A DNA stretch of 64,000 nucleotides from Euryodendron excelsum (GCA_033060915.1 CM065383.1:17522501-17586500), one strand, 5' to 3'. Numbered from the stretch's first letter, positions 37,450 through 50,319 are shown. Made by a program: numbers and translations. The notes: generated by a model not told the origin, from the letters alone.

Positions 37450-37815
37450 TGACCTAAAGAGCCTTATATGTACTATGTGGTTAAGACCAAGCGCCCAAAA
37501 AGGGGGTAGGCAGGTGCAAGCCAAAGCGGACAATCTAATGTTGGCCTAAAGAGCCTTATATATACCGTGCAGTTGAGACCAAGCGCCCAGAAAGAGGGTA
37601 GGCAGGTGCGAGCCAGAGCGAACAATCTAATGTTAGCCTAAAGAGCTTTATGTGTACCGTGCGACTGAGACCAAGCGCCCAGAAAGGGGGTAGGCAGGTG
37701 CGAGCCAGAGCGGACAATTTAATGTTAGCCTAAAAAGCCTTATGTGTACCGTGCGACTGAGACCAAGTGCCCGAGAGGGGGTAAGCAGGTGCGAGCCAAA
37801 ACGGATATAATTGTG
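37450..37815. repeat. Tandem array of about 91-bp units in solo LTR X
   Basis: About four units starting near 37450, 37541, 37632 and 37724. Each reads GCCTAAAGAGCCTTAT, then GAGACCAAGCGCCC, then GGGGGTAGGCAGGTGCGAGC, then GGACAAT. Not coding. Confidence 0.9.
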
Positions 37816-39017
37816 TTGCGTACTCGAATAGCTTAAACATTCCCAAGGGAGTAGGCAGGGTGAAATGTTACCGTCGCAATGCATTTAAAACTACTAGGTA
37901 GGCACATGTGTGCATGAAGCGCCAATGCGGGCAATATTGTACATAGTTAAGATTTTAGCCTAAATAGCCCTATATATATGACCTTTAAGGTTACTAATGC
38001 GAAGCCTAGCTCTGGTATAAAGACGTAATACACTTATGCCCTAGAATGAGAAATATGATTTGTTCAAATGCTTCATAACAAGTTACGTATGTTTCCACCA
38101 GTACTAATGCCCCGATATATCTTTCCTCTCTACGATATTATGATATGCCCTTGTAATATCATGCCACGACATGCTTATGATAGTCATGTTATGCCTTAAG
38201 AAGTCATGTTATGCGTTACGTCTCACTCCTATGATGCTATGTTCGAAGTGTTATAGTATTTTAATATGATATTTATGTTATCTACGTTTCCAAAGCTATG
38301 TTTTATAAGTTACTAAGAATGATAACATTTGATGTGCTTGATATTATGTGATGAGCTAAGTTGTACACTTACCAGGTATGATACATTATGTTCATGACAA
38401 GTCATGTCACGCTCGAATAATTCCTGCTACAACACGCCTACCACTCTTATTTAACATTATGTTTTAGGAATGATGAAATGTTTTAATACAAAAGCCTATG
38501 CCTCATGTGATTTTAAGATTTCACTTATATGTTTCTAAGTTCATGTCATATATGCAGAAAGGTACCCCTATTGCCATGTACGTGAAATATAAATGTTAGT
38601 CCATAGTATTTTATGCTCATGCATTATTGTTATTCACTAAGCATTAGCTTACGTTTTCTTAAATGATTTTCAGGTAGTCAATCCGGGAGGCCCTAGAGCT
38701 ACGGCTCACGGGCCTATGTTTTGTAAAATGTTTGAGGGCTGGACCCCACTGTTTTGTAATGATATAATGTTATAACTTTGTTGGACTTTGATTTGGTCCT
38801 TATGAATGTTATGTTTTGGATTAGGTACAGCTCTATCATATATGACACTTGTTATATTTCAAGTTATAAAAATTCTATTTGGGTAAATATGCGTTATTTT
38901 AAATGATTATGCACAGGTGATCAACCAATTTATATAATGCGGTCTCGGGTAGCCTTGCTACTGGCCAGTCATGTACCCTAAATCCGTATAGGTTGAGTTA
39001 GGGGGCGTGACATATAT

Positions 39018-40004
39018 ATTTCAGTCATAACAGAAGATTATCAAGTTTATGACAGAAATTCATAGACATCTTTCATAAGGTAAGTAGTCTGTAATTGCAG
39101 TTTCTCATCTTCACAAAATTCTGTTAATGTGCTTTTTGCTTTCTTTCTTTCTTTTTTGTTCTCCCTGCTGGATTGATCCGATAGTTCCATACTCTCTAGT
39201 AATTGGATGCATGCTCAGGTTGGGAATTTGATGCTTTTGGTACTTAGTAGTACTAAGATCATAGCATCAGCAAATGAAAGAATTAGGGCACCGTTGTCTT
39301 TAAATTTCTTGGCAGTGTAATTTTATGTGATGGTATTCACAAGCTTCACAATACATTAAATTTTATTTTGTATGATTCTTATTTTATTTGGCTCATGATT
39401 TTTAGATGATTTTATATTTGGCCAAAGAGAGATAAAGTTAAAAAGAAATGGTAGCTTATTTTGAGAGTTGACGTTCGAAAGCTAGACCTTGAATTTCTAT
39501 TTATTTGGTTTTGTAATCTTATGAGATTGTATTAACTAGACAATATTATGATTGTATGTTTAGTGGAATGTAGTATGGGTGTATTAGAATTTTGAAACAA
39601 TATGGTTGTAATTTGGTATTGTGTTTGGGATGTTGGTTGATAATTTGGTATTGTGTCTGCGATGTTGGTTGATAATTTGATATTGTATCTGCAATGTTGG
39701 TTGGTAACTTGGTATTATCTTAAATAGTATGTATTGCTTGTGGTATTTAGTGTCATTTTAAACAGAACGTATGGATTTTTTTAAATATTTTTCAATAAAT
39801 AAAACAAATTATTGTGCCTTATATAAGGACCTGATCCAAGAAACACAGAACCGTAGAACCAAATTGAACCGACTTGGGTTGGTTCGGTTCGATTCTATTG
39901 GACGATCGGTCCGGTTCTGGATCCAAAAATTAGGAATTAATCAAGATTGGTTCAGTTCTGAATCTGGCATAAAACCAAACCGAACCGACCCATGCACACC
40001 CCTA
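39018..40004. other. 3' non-coding end of the hAT transposon
   Basis: AT-rich with no gene. TTGGTATTGTGTCTGCGATG-like direct repeats occur at 39615-39720, and GGTTCGGTT/AACCGAACC subterminal repeats at 39870-39990. It ends in the hAT terminal motif at about 39991-40004. Confidence 0.65.
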
Positions 40005-41990
40005 GTTTTATGACAATGATCAAGAGAGGTCTACTTTCGGATTGTTTGGGCTCCATGATTTATGAGTAGTTTTACACAATGCTTTGATTAAAGATTTGGT
40101 CATAAAAAAACAAATTTATTTGTTTATTTTTCTCTCACTTTTTTTTTAATTTTTTTTTCTTAATAAATTCGAATTCCAAGTACAACATTAATGTCTTAAA
40201 AAGAAATACTTTCAAAGTTGGCAATACTTAGTGCACCTACATTCCACTCAGGATAATTCTTTATGCATGAAAGTAAAATAAACAGTTTCAGAATTCTTAG
40301 AATTGCTGTCGTCCTCATCTTTCTTTGTCCCTTATAATTGCTGTCTTCCTCATCTTTCTCTGTCCTGATCCTCTCTGCTCCTATTCACTATGCCTAGATC
40401 AAGCATTGTCCTATTATTAATAATGCTACACAAATAGATTTCTTTTACTCCAACTTTTATACAAAATAATGTGTATTTTAATTCACATCATTCTGGTCAA
40501 TCTTTCAAACCCTTGTAGCGTAAAAAATCAGCGAAACCATAATGAACTGTGATTGAGCTGATCGTTCATGCTATTCACAGTTCGATCGGATTGATTGCTT
40601 CCTCAAATGCATAAATGAGGGATTGAGAAAAAAATTAGGCTTCTTCAGATTCTTCAATAGAGCTCTGCTTCAACCTTGTCACCCCCGCCACGTCTCCCTG
40701 GCTCTCATATCCACTACTCCAGATTCTCTGTCTGTCTTCTTCTTCTTGGCAAAGGATAAATTTTTCAATAATTTATACCAATACATATCATATATCGCTT
40801 AGTTACTAGAGGACTAGAGACTTAGAAGAGAGAGAAATGTGGGTTGTTGACAAAATTGTCAAGAGTCGCGATTTGGGAGAGAAAGAATGGATGAGTCTAT
40901 ATTTATAATTTAAAGTTTTACTTATTATTAGGCATAATCAAGACATCATGATTGAACTAACATTTAAAACAGTGACAGTTCCTTTTTTTGTTTACTCAAC
41001 GCATTAACGGTCCAAATTTTAAAAATCGAGTTTTGGTACATAAATTATATAAAAATAGAATTATCCTTCATAGTTAGTTGCTAAGATAATGTTATACATA
41101 TAAAAAGATTGTATAGAAAACTTATATAGAATGATGTGGCCTGACAACTCTTGATTTTCTCACTATAAAAAAAAAAGGTCAATTAAGGTACGAAAACTAT
41201 CTCATAAGTTCAATGACACATATCCAACTTAAGAAAAACAGATATATCAGACAATATGCTTCAGCTTATTTAATTTGCCAGTTTTTTAACACACCTGACT
41301 AATGGGATAATTTGTTGATTAAAGTGGCTGAAATGTTTTAAAAATGTTATTGCCACTTCACTTTGGCCAAAAATTTGTATTAAAAAATGTGTAGAAATAG
41401 AATTTAGCAGTTGATTATTGCCTGAATTTTGTAATTGGTTATTGCCTTATTGGCGTACAAGTTTAAAAATGATGCCTTCAAAGTCTCAACCCAATAATAA
41501 TCAAAATATTTAAATCCTAAGTAACAAACGGGGGCGAGAGTATGAGTGTCATTAGTAAAAAAAAATTCAAGAGCAAAAGTGTCTTTAGACCAAGTGTATA
41601 CATAAATATTAATAAATTTAGATATGAGCACATAAACTTATTTAAATAATTTTTAATTTTTTTATACATCAATTGTTTTAAAAAATATCTAAATCTATTG
41701 TATTTATAGTAAATAAAAAAACACAGCAAAGACAATAGTAATTTATTTACTTAATTAAATTTTTTAATGTAAAATCTTAATAAAAACATATTATTTTAAA
41801 TTTTAATATCATGACAATATATGTCCAACTATCTAAATTAAAATAATTTGAAGATTTAAACATTTTAGTTTGAGAAGTTGACAAAAATTTTGCACAGTGG
41901 TTCCACTATTGGAAGGATAAAATAGCAACCGGTTCCGAATCGTCGTCCGACCCATTAAGAAGCTCAATTCGCCTGCTAAAATCCTCCAAG
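40005..41990. other. Intergenic region upstream of ESF1
   Basis: About 2 kb of AT-rich DNA between the transposon nest and the gene. I see no convincing gene, tRNA or transposon end. Its 3' end must contain the ESF1 promoter. Confidence 0.6.
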
Positions 41991-41994
41991 GCCC

Positions 41995-42002
41995 TAGGGT
42001 TT
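41995..42002 (-). promoter_or_regulatory. Telo-box in the ESF1 promoter or 5' UTR
   Basis: TAGGGTTT (AAACCCTA on the other strand) about 115 bp before the ESF1 start codon, within GGCCCTAGGGTTTT. Telo-boxes are known to be enriched upstream of plant ribosomal protein and ribosome-biogenesis genes, which matches this gene. Confidence 0.65.
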
Positions 42003-42116
42003 TTGGTTGCAGAAGAAGAAAATTCAGAAAGCTACGCAGCTTTCTCACCATTCACATCCTCTGGCCTCTGCCACCGCCCATTGCTAACTTGCGCAGCGAA
42101 GAACAACTAGCTAACA

Positions 42117-44440
42117 ATGGGGTCGAAGAACAAGAACTCTAAGAAGAACAAGGAGTCGAAGAACGAGACTGGCGTAACCGAGGTTGCGCAGGATAGCGGC
42201 AACCGCCATGGGAGCAAAAAGGCCATAACGGACTCTCGGTTTGCGTCCGTACACTCGGACCCTAGGTTCGCGAAGCTCTCGAAGCACAAGTCGAAGGTTG
42301 CGATCGACTCTCGCTTCGATCGCATGTTCACCGACAAGAGCTTCTCTTCATCCTCTGCTCAAATCGACAAGAGAGGCAAGCCTAAGAAGGACTCGTCACA
42401 GAATCCTCTCAAGCATTACTACCGCCTGGAGGAAGAAGAAAAACCGAAACGCAAAGAAGTGAAGGACAAAGACATCGAAAGTGAAGAGGAAAACGAAGAC
42501 AGAGAGGAGGAATTGAAGAAACCAGGTGGAGAGTCGTCTGATTTGGAGTTGAAAAGTGAATCAGATGCGCCGGAATCAGAAGAAGATGAGGATGAAGACG
42601 TAGAGAGCGATGACAAGTCTTCGACAGACACTACGGATTCGGATGAAGAAGAGGATATTTATTCGGAGGAGGATACATTTATGCAGGTAAATTGCAAAAC
42701 AATCTTAATTTCTAACGTTTGGCGTAATAGGATGTCGAAATTCACAATACTTACCAAACAAAAAAAGGAAAAAAGAAAAAAAACACTGCTGAAATTCATG
42801 AAAAGTTATCTGAAAAAAAAAAAACAACTTATGTTATTTGTTTGATGTGGAACAGGAGGAAAATGTGCCGGAAATAGACAAAGAAACTCACAGACTCGCT
42901 GTTGTTAATTTGGATTGGAGTAATGTGAAGGTGCGTTATCCATGTTTGTGTAAATTTCAATTTGTATCTGTTTGAAGCATATAAGATGCATTGAAATGTT
43001 CAAACTTCTAATTGAATTTTGATATGAGGTAATTCTAGGATAATGCAATTTTAAATGTAAGCATTTGATTCATCTAACTACAGTTCTTTAACCAGCCAAA
43101 CTGTTACACTTCAAACCAAAATTCCAGAAAACAATTGCATAGTGGTTGTATTCTGCATATATTTTTACACTTTTACATGACTCTGTTTATTGCTAGGTTG
43201 TGCCTAATTCAATTGGTGGTTATTCTTTGCCTCTTTGGGAGGTTTAGGAAAAAGAGAATTTAAGAATGAAGAAATGGTTAAGCAATAATCATGGGCAACA
43301 CCCCCTTGATACCTCTTCTATATATACTTCTACTTGTTAAAAAAACTGGTTAAGCAGTGGTGCAAATATGTCAGTGTTATTAGGATGCATCTCAGTGCAC
43401 TTTTTGCACCGCATTTTAATGCCAATTCAAAATATGATTCCCTGAAGTGTCTGATTAGTGCTTTAATTTGTCATATAGGAGCTTCAGTAGGATATTGTGA
43501 TGCTGTTGAAAGCACCTGTCATTTTTAAGATGAAGGTGATGAAACCCACTAATTGAGGTCTCCCTCGTTGTTGTGCCCCTCCACCTAGGAATACCTGTTA
43601 ATGTTGGTAGATAACAGGTTGCTGGCTGAATTTGATATTTTTAGAAGTTATATTAATTCTGGTTCATGGCTCAACTTAGAGCTAGTTTGCTGGAAGGAAC
43701 TTGTTTCACTTGCTCTATTGCAGGCAATGGGGCAATGCTGACAATATTAAGCGCCTCCTTTACAATAAAGTTCATTAGGTTGCCATTTAGATGGATGGGA
43801 AAAAGCATAAACCGTTGGTCAAGTCAATTTTTAATAGTGAAGGTAAAGTCAATTTTCAGTAATAAGCTACTTAGCAGTGTCATATGGTCTAGTCACTAAT
43901 GTCTATTACACGAATGCTCTCACTTTTGATATTTTTGACTTGTAAGGTTGGTTTTAAATTGAGTTTCAGATTTTGAGAACAATCATGACAATAATAAATG
44001 TTTGCTTAGCAATTTAATATTGCTAGAGTACATATGAGCTATTTTCATTCTTACATGAAAATTAGGTTTCATTTTTGGTTTGGAAAGATCAGATCCTAGA
44101 GATGGTTCTGAATGTGCTAACTTTGCGCTTCTGACGTTGGTTGGCTATATTGGTAATTTTCTTTTCCTAGTAATGGAGAACTGCTGGCTTTCAATTTAGG
44201 GATGCCTGCACATTCTGGCCTCAATAATTACATAATGTGCATGTTGATAAAGTAGTAAACCAATTATATGAGCACAGAGACATGCCTTCTTCAATAGTAT
44301 GGAAACAATCTTGATTTTGTTTTTACATATAAGTTCCCCGTATGCAGGAACTAGTTCTTGGATTCTTGTGATCTAAACATTCTCAAATAGTTTTGTATTC
44401 TTGTTTCCTTGACACGCAGTAGTAATCGAGCACTATTTCA

Positions 44441-44478
<38 letters not shown>

Positions 44479-47400
44479 TTTTTCTTTTTCTATTGTTTAG
44501 TCTGTTGTTACGTTCAGCCTTATTTTATACTTATTTTTTTGTAACTAAAATAATCCTAGTTTGAAGAGATGATTGTGTCCAAGTTCTTCAGTTTGACTTG
44601 TGTTTACAGAAAATTACTGGTGTATTGAATTTTTTTTTTTCTTCATCTTTTTGCTTACTCTGCTGAAAATTCTTTTCTTGTGTAGGCAGTTGATTTGTAT
44701 GTATTACTGAGCTCATTTCTCCCTAAAGGGGGGCATATTTTATCTGTGGCTGTCTATCCATCTGAGTTTGGACTTAAGCGTATGGAAGAGGAAGCAGTGC
44801 ATGGTCCGGTTGGCCTATTTGATGATGACAAAAAGCAAAATGAGAGTGATGATGATGATGAAATAGATGATGAAAAATTGCGAGCATATGAACTAAGTAG
44901 GCTAAGGTAATTGTTTGATGCCGTTATTGCATTTCTTTATTTATGAGCTTAAAAATGTTTGAGACTTTGCTTTGCTAGTATACTGGTGGTTTGGCCCACT
45001 TGCCCATCTAGGAAAAAGAAAGGGCTGCGATATATCCTGTTTGGAAGTTGAAGTTACCAACTAATTCTTGTTAAGTCAGTTACTTTAGTGAGTCCTCTAG
45101 TAAACATATTCAATCTTTCTATTATTCATACCCTGTATCGTTATCTAAGTCATTTCCATGATATTAGAGAAGAGTATGAAAATTTAACGATACCTTCCTT
45201 TCAGCTGTTTGGTTGAGCTGTAAGAAACAAAAGAAAGTGGGAAGAAAATTTTAAAACATTATCCTCTGTGGCTGAAAAATGTGGTATTTTTCATTTCTTC
45301 CTTGATTTTTTTTTTCTCTTGATGAATTTATTTCTGTTCTTTCTTTATCTCTTGAAACAAATGACAAGTTCACTATATTTTATGTTTTCCTTTTATTGTA
45401 TTTGTGTGGGGGTGAGGAGTGGCGATCATGGATAAATGCATGCAAATGTTTCCTAATTGATTCAAAAAGGTTTTTTGTTTGTTTTTTATTTTCTTAATCA
45501 CAAACATATTTCAAAATTGTACAAGCTTTTTTATTTATAATAAGTAAAATTGATGCTTAGTAAAGATTTCGTCAATTTATTCCTTTCAATTAGCCTTAAA
45601 ATAAATAAAGTAAAATTGATGCTCAGTAAAGATTTTGTCAATTTATTCATTTCAATTAGCCTTAAATTACCTATTTTACACAATCTGTAGATGTGCAATT
45701 GTTAACTCCTTTATTTACTTATCAAAAAAAAAAAATTGTTAGCTCCTTTATTTTCTGTTTTTGTTTGATATACTTGTCTTTCACTGTTATGATCTTATAT
45801 TTTGTGTTGAACAACAGTTTCCTTGTACTTTCTTTGTTTTTCCCCCTTCAGGTACTATTATGCTGTTGTAGAATGTGATTCAATTGCTACAGCAGATTAC
45901 CTTTACAAAACTTGTGATGGAGTTGAGTTTGAAAGATCATCAAATAAGCTGGACTTGAGGTTTATTCCTGACTCCCTGGAATTTAAACATCCCCCTCGTG
46001 ATGTTGCAAAAGAGGTAATTTTTGCAATCATTTCATAATATGAAGGATCTTGCAATTAACCTGAAATATAGAACATTGAACTTTTAGGCTACATTTGGAT
46101 CAGTGGATTTGGGCTGGGCAGATTTAAAATCTGGAGCCCCAATCCACAGTAGCTCATTTGGATGCACATTTGGGATGTGGATTTAAAACCTGATCAAATT
46201 AGCCTGCTGATTTTAAGCCCAAAAGTTAAGGATTCGAAATAACACCTGTATAGGCGTTATCAAATCCACCGTAACAGCACAGGTTACCCTTGCAACCTCA
46301 ACCCATAACCAGTCGATGACACTGTCTGCAGACCAGTTCTTCCTTTTACGTTTTGTAGTAGTCTCTCTCCCTCTCTCTATCTCTCTCTCATCAAAACCTT
46401 AGCACTGATGCTAAGCTGGGTTTTATGTTTGTTCCTTTTACGTTCGGTTCGGTTTTCATATCAACCAACCCAGAACCTAACCGTGGTGGTCAATTCTCAA
46501 AAAATAAGACGCAAGACCGAATCAAGGTTGCATAAAAACCGAACCAAGTTGAACCAATTGATTGGGTTCGCTTCAGTTCTTGGTTCTACCGGGTCATTTA
46601 TGCATCCCTAATTCTTTTTTGAGTCGCTGTTCGAGGCCATTTCCAGTTCACTTTCATTTTATGTTGCATGGACTCGGGTATGAGTGTCGGGTGCGGGTAT
46701 GTATCTAAGTATCGGATTCATTTAATTCTCATGTCCAAAAACATAGGGGCACAACAAAATATTCATATTTCTTAATATATTATTTTTATTTTGTAGCATA
46801 AAATAGTGTTTACAAAGTGCTATAGAACATTTCATGCATAATATAGGAGTTTTATACATATTTATATGGTAAACTTCAATTACAAAACATTTTAAGTTCC
46901 AACAATATATGTCAAACTCAAGTCTATACCAATACCCAAACACTCTCACCGAAGTGTTGCTGTCTGAGTGTCAAGTGTCCTATACGGTTACTTCATGCAT
47001 TTTAGTAACATAACTTCCATTCACTATGCAATTCACTCATTACCCTCTGCCTAGAGCTGCATCATATATAACTCTCCTTTTGCCTTGACAATTGAACCAA
47101 TGGACATCCAATTATCAAGCCAAAGGGAAGTACTTCTACCATCTGCAATCTGATGCTGTACTAGGGTCCATACCAGTTCCCTTGGCCCAAGAATTTTCCT
47201 CCACACCCAGGAGCAAGATTGAAAACATCTCAGCTCCCAAAAGCTTCAACCTTTTAGGGGTCAAGATTTCACCCACCTGCTCCATATTTACAAACCAGAC
47301 AGATTAGTTTTAAATCCATGGAATTGAAATGTAGGTATTTCAAATCAAAGAATTGTAAATCCACTCCTAAATCCAAATCCATGTTTCCAAATGCAACCTT

Positions 47401-50319
47401 AAGGCTCTCATGTGCTTCTCACAATAGAAAGCCCTAATGTCTTACCTTTAAAAAACTCAAGCTTTCACAGACATATTCAGAGTTGCAAGGGTTTAAAGTA
47501 TTAAAAGCCTAAAGGAGGAATTAATATGTATAAAAGCATAATTTTTTGTTTGTGGCTGGTTTCTATTTTAGTTCCTTCAAGGTTGTTCGAAGACCTTAAA
47601 AATTTCTCAAAATATGGGTTGGTGACAGACACTAATGTTCCAGGTGTATTCAAAGTGTGTACTATTGTAAGAACATTAAAACAATAACTGTGCACATTCT
47701 AACATCTGTTGGCATTTGTTTGCCTGTCCGACACGCCTCTTAGTGTGCTGCGTCCGTCTCCATATCTGTGTCTGTGTCTGTGTCCATACCCATGCTTCCT
47801 AAATTGCACCTATGGCAGCTTCTTGTGTCGAGATGGGTGAAATGAGTGATTAGCTATATGACTCCTTCCAGACTTTGAGAAGCTGTGCTAGATGTCCTCT
47901 TGATTACTGGAGTATACAACTAAGGCAAAGGTTTCCTGAAAGTTATTAATTAATCTACTTATGTTATCATATTTTACTTTTGTGATTGAATTGGAGAACT
48001 TTAAGATCAATTCCGTACAAGCCATTGGCTTTTCGGCTGACCAATTATCCTTATTCTTTTTCTATTTCATGAATCATCAAGTTCTCAGTATACATTCCGA
48101 TTTTTCTGAACATGTCATCTGTCTGACTCTTCCTGTATTAGGTGAATTATTATTTTCTCATTATGTGTACAATTCCATCTGCTTCAACTACCTGCTCCTG
48201 AATGATTTATAAATTTCTTTGGCTCACCTACTTATATGAATCTCGTGTTTTAATCCATTGATTAAGACATCCAATTGTCCTCCTACTGTTTCAAATTTAT
48301 TTGTCTGGAAGTTCGAAGTATGTTGTTTGTCCTCCTACTTATATGGAACTCATGTTTTAAACCATTGAATTAAGACATCCAATTCTCCCGCTACTGTTTC
48401 AGATTTATTTGTTAAGTTCTAAGTGTACCATTCCACAACTGAGAGTCTATTTGTTGCTCTTGTTTATACTACAGATGTTTTTACGTTCTTCAGTTTATAC
48501 CTAGGCTAATGTGAGCTTGTACTAACTTGGATTGACCAAAGTATTATTTAGATTGTCATATTCTTAATTTTTTCATTTCTCTGTTTTGATTCAGGCCCCA
48601 ACAAACTATGAAGGTTCAGATTTCCATACTCGAGCATTGCAGCAAAGTAAAATTCATCTTACATGGGATGAGGATGAACCCCAACGTGCAAAGACGTTAA
48701 AGAGGAAATTTAATACCGACCAGGTTGGTGGTTTCATTATATTTCTGTTTCGAGTCTCCCTTGTAGATCCTGAATTTATTTGTTATCTGCATACCTGTAT
48801 ATGAAATTTCGTGTATTAATAATGTTGTGGTAATTTTATATAAATCTGTGCAAATCTGAAATATCTGTGGATTCACTTTACACATTTCTGGGTGTGCGCA
48901 TTTTTTCTTCAAATTTTTGAGTAAGATAGTTACATCAGTTTCCATATAGAATTGTTGAAGTAATGGCCACAATTATAAGAAGCAACAAAAAAATGATGGA
49001 GCAGACAATGAGAATAGCAATGGAAAGCACTGTCGAACTGGTCATGCCTGCTTCATCTGCTGTAAATTTGAAGGAAATTTGAGTATTGCTGTACTTCTGT
49101 TTCTATTACTGATACTGATTCTTTTTTCACGTAGCTAGCTGCATTAGAATTGAAGGAATTTCTGGCTTCTGACGAGAGTGCCACTGATGAAGATGAAAAT
49201 GATGATGCCACGGAAGATCAATCTAAAAAGAAACATAAGAAACAAGATCTGTACCGTGCTTTACTCCAGTCTGGTGAAGGTTCAGACGAAGATGAGGAGG
49301 ATGGCCAAGATATGGAGGTCACTTTCAATACTGGTTTAGAGGATCTAAGCAAGCGCATTCTAGAAAAGAAGGATAAGAAATCGGAAACAGTTTGGGATGC
49401 ACATCTTAGGAAGATGAGAGAGAAAAAGAGGGCGAGGAAAAATAGATCCAAGGATTCATCAGAAGATGAGAGTAGTGATACTGATCAAGAACCAAAAGAA
49501 GAGCTGGGTAACTTCTTTGTTGAAGAGCTGTCAGTTAAAGGAAGTAAGGAGGGTCAAGGTAAAAATGACCGCAAGGGAAAGAAGCACCAGGAAACTGATA
49601 AAGAAGCAGAAGCAAGCAGAGCAGAGCTTGAGTTATTACTGGCTGACGACAACGTAGCAGATGCCAGCTTGAAGGGATACAAATTAAAACCTAAAAAGGC
49701 TAAGGGGAAAAAGGGTAAAGACATTCCAGATGAGGGGAAAATACCAACTATTGACTATGATGATCCAAGGTTTTCAGCTCTCTTCACGTCACCTCTCTAT
49801 GCTTTGGATCCCACAGATCCTCAATTCAAAAGGTATTTCTCATTCATTAACATAATTCATGTGATTGTTTTCATTGGCGGTTTTGATGACTGGCCTTCCA
49901 GAATGAACCACATTTTTTTAGTGACGATGCAATTGGAAATAATTATTGTGATCTTCAGTAGAGTTGACAATTATTTGTCTAGAATTGGTGCTTGATGTGC
50001 GGGAGTTTCTCTCCTCACATTTATTGCTTATGAACTTGAGTTTTGGTGTTGCAGAAGTGCAGCTTATGCTCGGCAGTTGGCACAGAAGCAACGGAAGGGT
50101 GACCAAGAAGAACTGAGCGCAAAAGAGCTGGCAAAATTACCTAGACCATCTCCGTTGCCTTCTGATGACCTGGGGACGGACAAAAATGATCACTTCCGAG
50201 CTGATGAATTGTCCTTAAAGAAAGAGAAGCACGAGCTATCTTCGTTGGTTAGGTCAATCAAGATGAAGTCCAAACAAGTTCAATTACCCCCCAGTAGTAA
50301 GATTTCCAGGAAAAAATGA
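42117..50319 (+). CDS. ESF1: ESF1 homologue, pre-rRNA processing factor (7 exons, 706 aa)
   Basis: Nucleolar protein of the small-subunit processome, needed in yeast for 18S rRNA maturation (known for the family). Exons: 42117-42686, 42856-42930, 44686-44906, 45852-46014, 48595-48723, 49135-49832, 50055-50319. All introns are GT-AG and the sum is 2121 bases in one frame. Residues 1-80 have SDPRF-type repeats ([21 protein letters not shown]). About 105-190 is highly acidic/basic low complexity. About 204-345 is the RNA-recognition-like ESF1 core ([18 protein letters not shown] to [16 protein letters not shown]). An acidic coiled region follows, then the NUC153 motif at about 588-619 ([20 protein letters not shown]), and a basic C-terminus ends SRKK. 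The start is the first ATG after a stop-rich leader. The reading is intact and probably functional. The fourth intron (2.6 kb) contains a transposon. Confidence 0.93.
44446..44475. repeat. CT microsatellite in ESF1 intron 2
   Basis: About 15 uninterrupted CT units inside the 42931-44685 intron. Confidence 0.9.
45541..45670. repeat. Tandem duplication of about 65 bp in ESF1 intron 3
   Basis: Two near-identical copies of TAAAATTGATGCT(T/C)AGTAAAG..., each ending TTTCAATTAGCCTTAAA. Not near a splice site. Confidence 0.85.
46087..47398. mobile_element. PIF/Harbinger-like non-autonomous element in ESF1 intron 4
   Basis: The left end is GGCTACATTTGGAT and the right end, read inward, GGTTGCATTTGGAA. 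Both continue to TGGATTTGG, with about 20 of the first 26 bases paired. Flanks are TTA (46084-46086) and TTA (47399-47401), the 3-bp target duplication typical of PIF/Harbinger. It is 1312 bp and has no transposase. Inside, about 46432-46612 resembles the GGTTCGG-rich ends of hAT elements (ends ATGCATCCCTAATTC), so an older hAT fragment may be embedded. Confidence 0.7.
48225..48430. repeat. Direct duplication of about 100 bp in ESF1 intron 4
   Basis: Two copies of CTTATATG..(T)CATGTTTTAA.CCATTGA.TTAAGACATCCAATT..., each ending CTACTGTTTCA.ATTTATTTGT, starting near 48230 and 48338. Intronic, non-coding. Confidence 0.8.

Larger units (their letters stand above)
4628..39012. mobile_element. Solo LTR X, about 2.4 kb, split by the Tat-like element
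   Basis: The left half is 4628-5337 (starts TGTAATATCCCAG) and the right half 37298-39012 (ends GGGGGCGTGACA). Both outer flanks are TATAT (4623-4627 and 39013-39017), a perfect though low-complexity 5-bp duplication. Adding the halves gives about 2.4 kb, close to solo LTR F, so the two could be related Ty3/gypsy LTRs. The left half has a CA run (4808-4826) and a GA microsatellite (about 4834-4869). The right half has an array of about 91-bp repeats. No coding sequence belongs to X. The family is inferred only from the end motifs. Confidence 0.75.
1..40004 (+). mobile_element. hAT DNA transposon, decayed, left end outside window, with nested insertions
   Basis: The outermost mobile element. 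It begins upstream of base 1, because the zinc-finger exon already starts at 109. It ends near 40004, where the sequence reads CATGCACACCCCTAG; its reverse complement (CTAGGGGTGTGCATGGGTCG) is a typical plant hAT terminal inverted repeat, followed inward by GGTTCGG-type subterminal repeats at 39880-39990. The transposase pseudogene lies at 109-4545. The non-coding 3' part is 4546-4627 plus 39018-40004. All remaining sequence inside is later insertions. The 8-bp target duplication cannot be checked because the left end is missing; the right flank would be about 40005-40012. The hAT assignment is firm from the transposase; the exact right boundary is inferred from the terminal motif. Confidence 0.8.

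Noticed and set aside
46408..46611. 67-residue plus-strand frame in ESF1 intron 4
   Set aside because: It lies in transposon-derived sequence between ESF1 exons 4 and 5 and has no gene features.
49218..49451. Ser-rich minus-strand frame opposite ESF1 exon 6
   Set aside because: Shadow of the acidic/basic low-complexity coding region.
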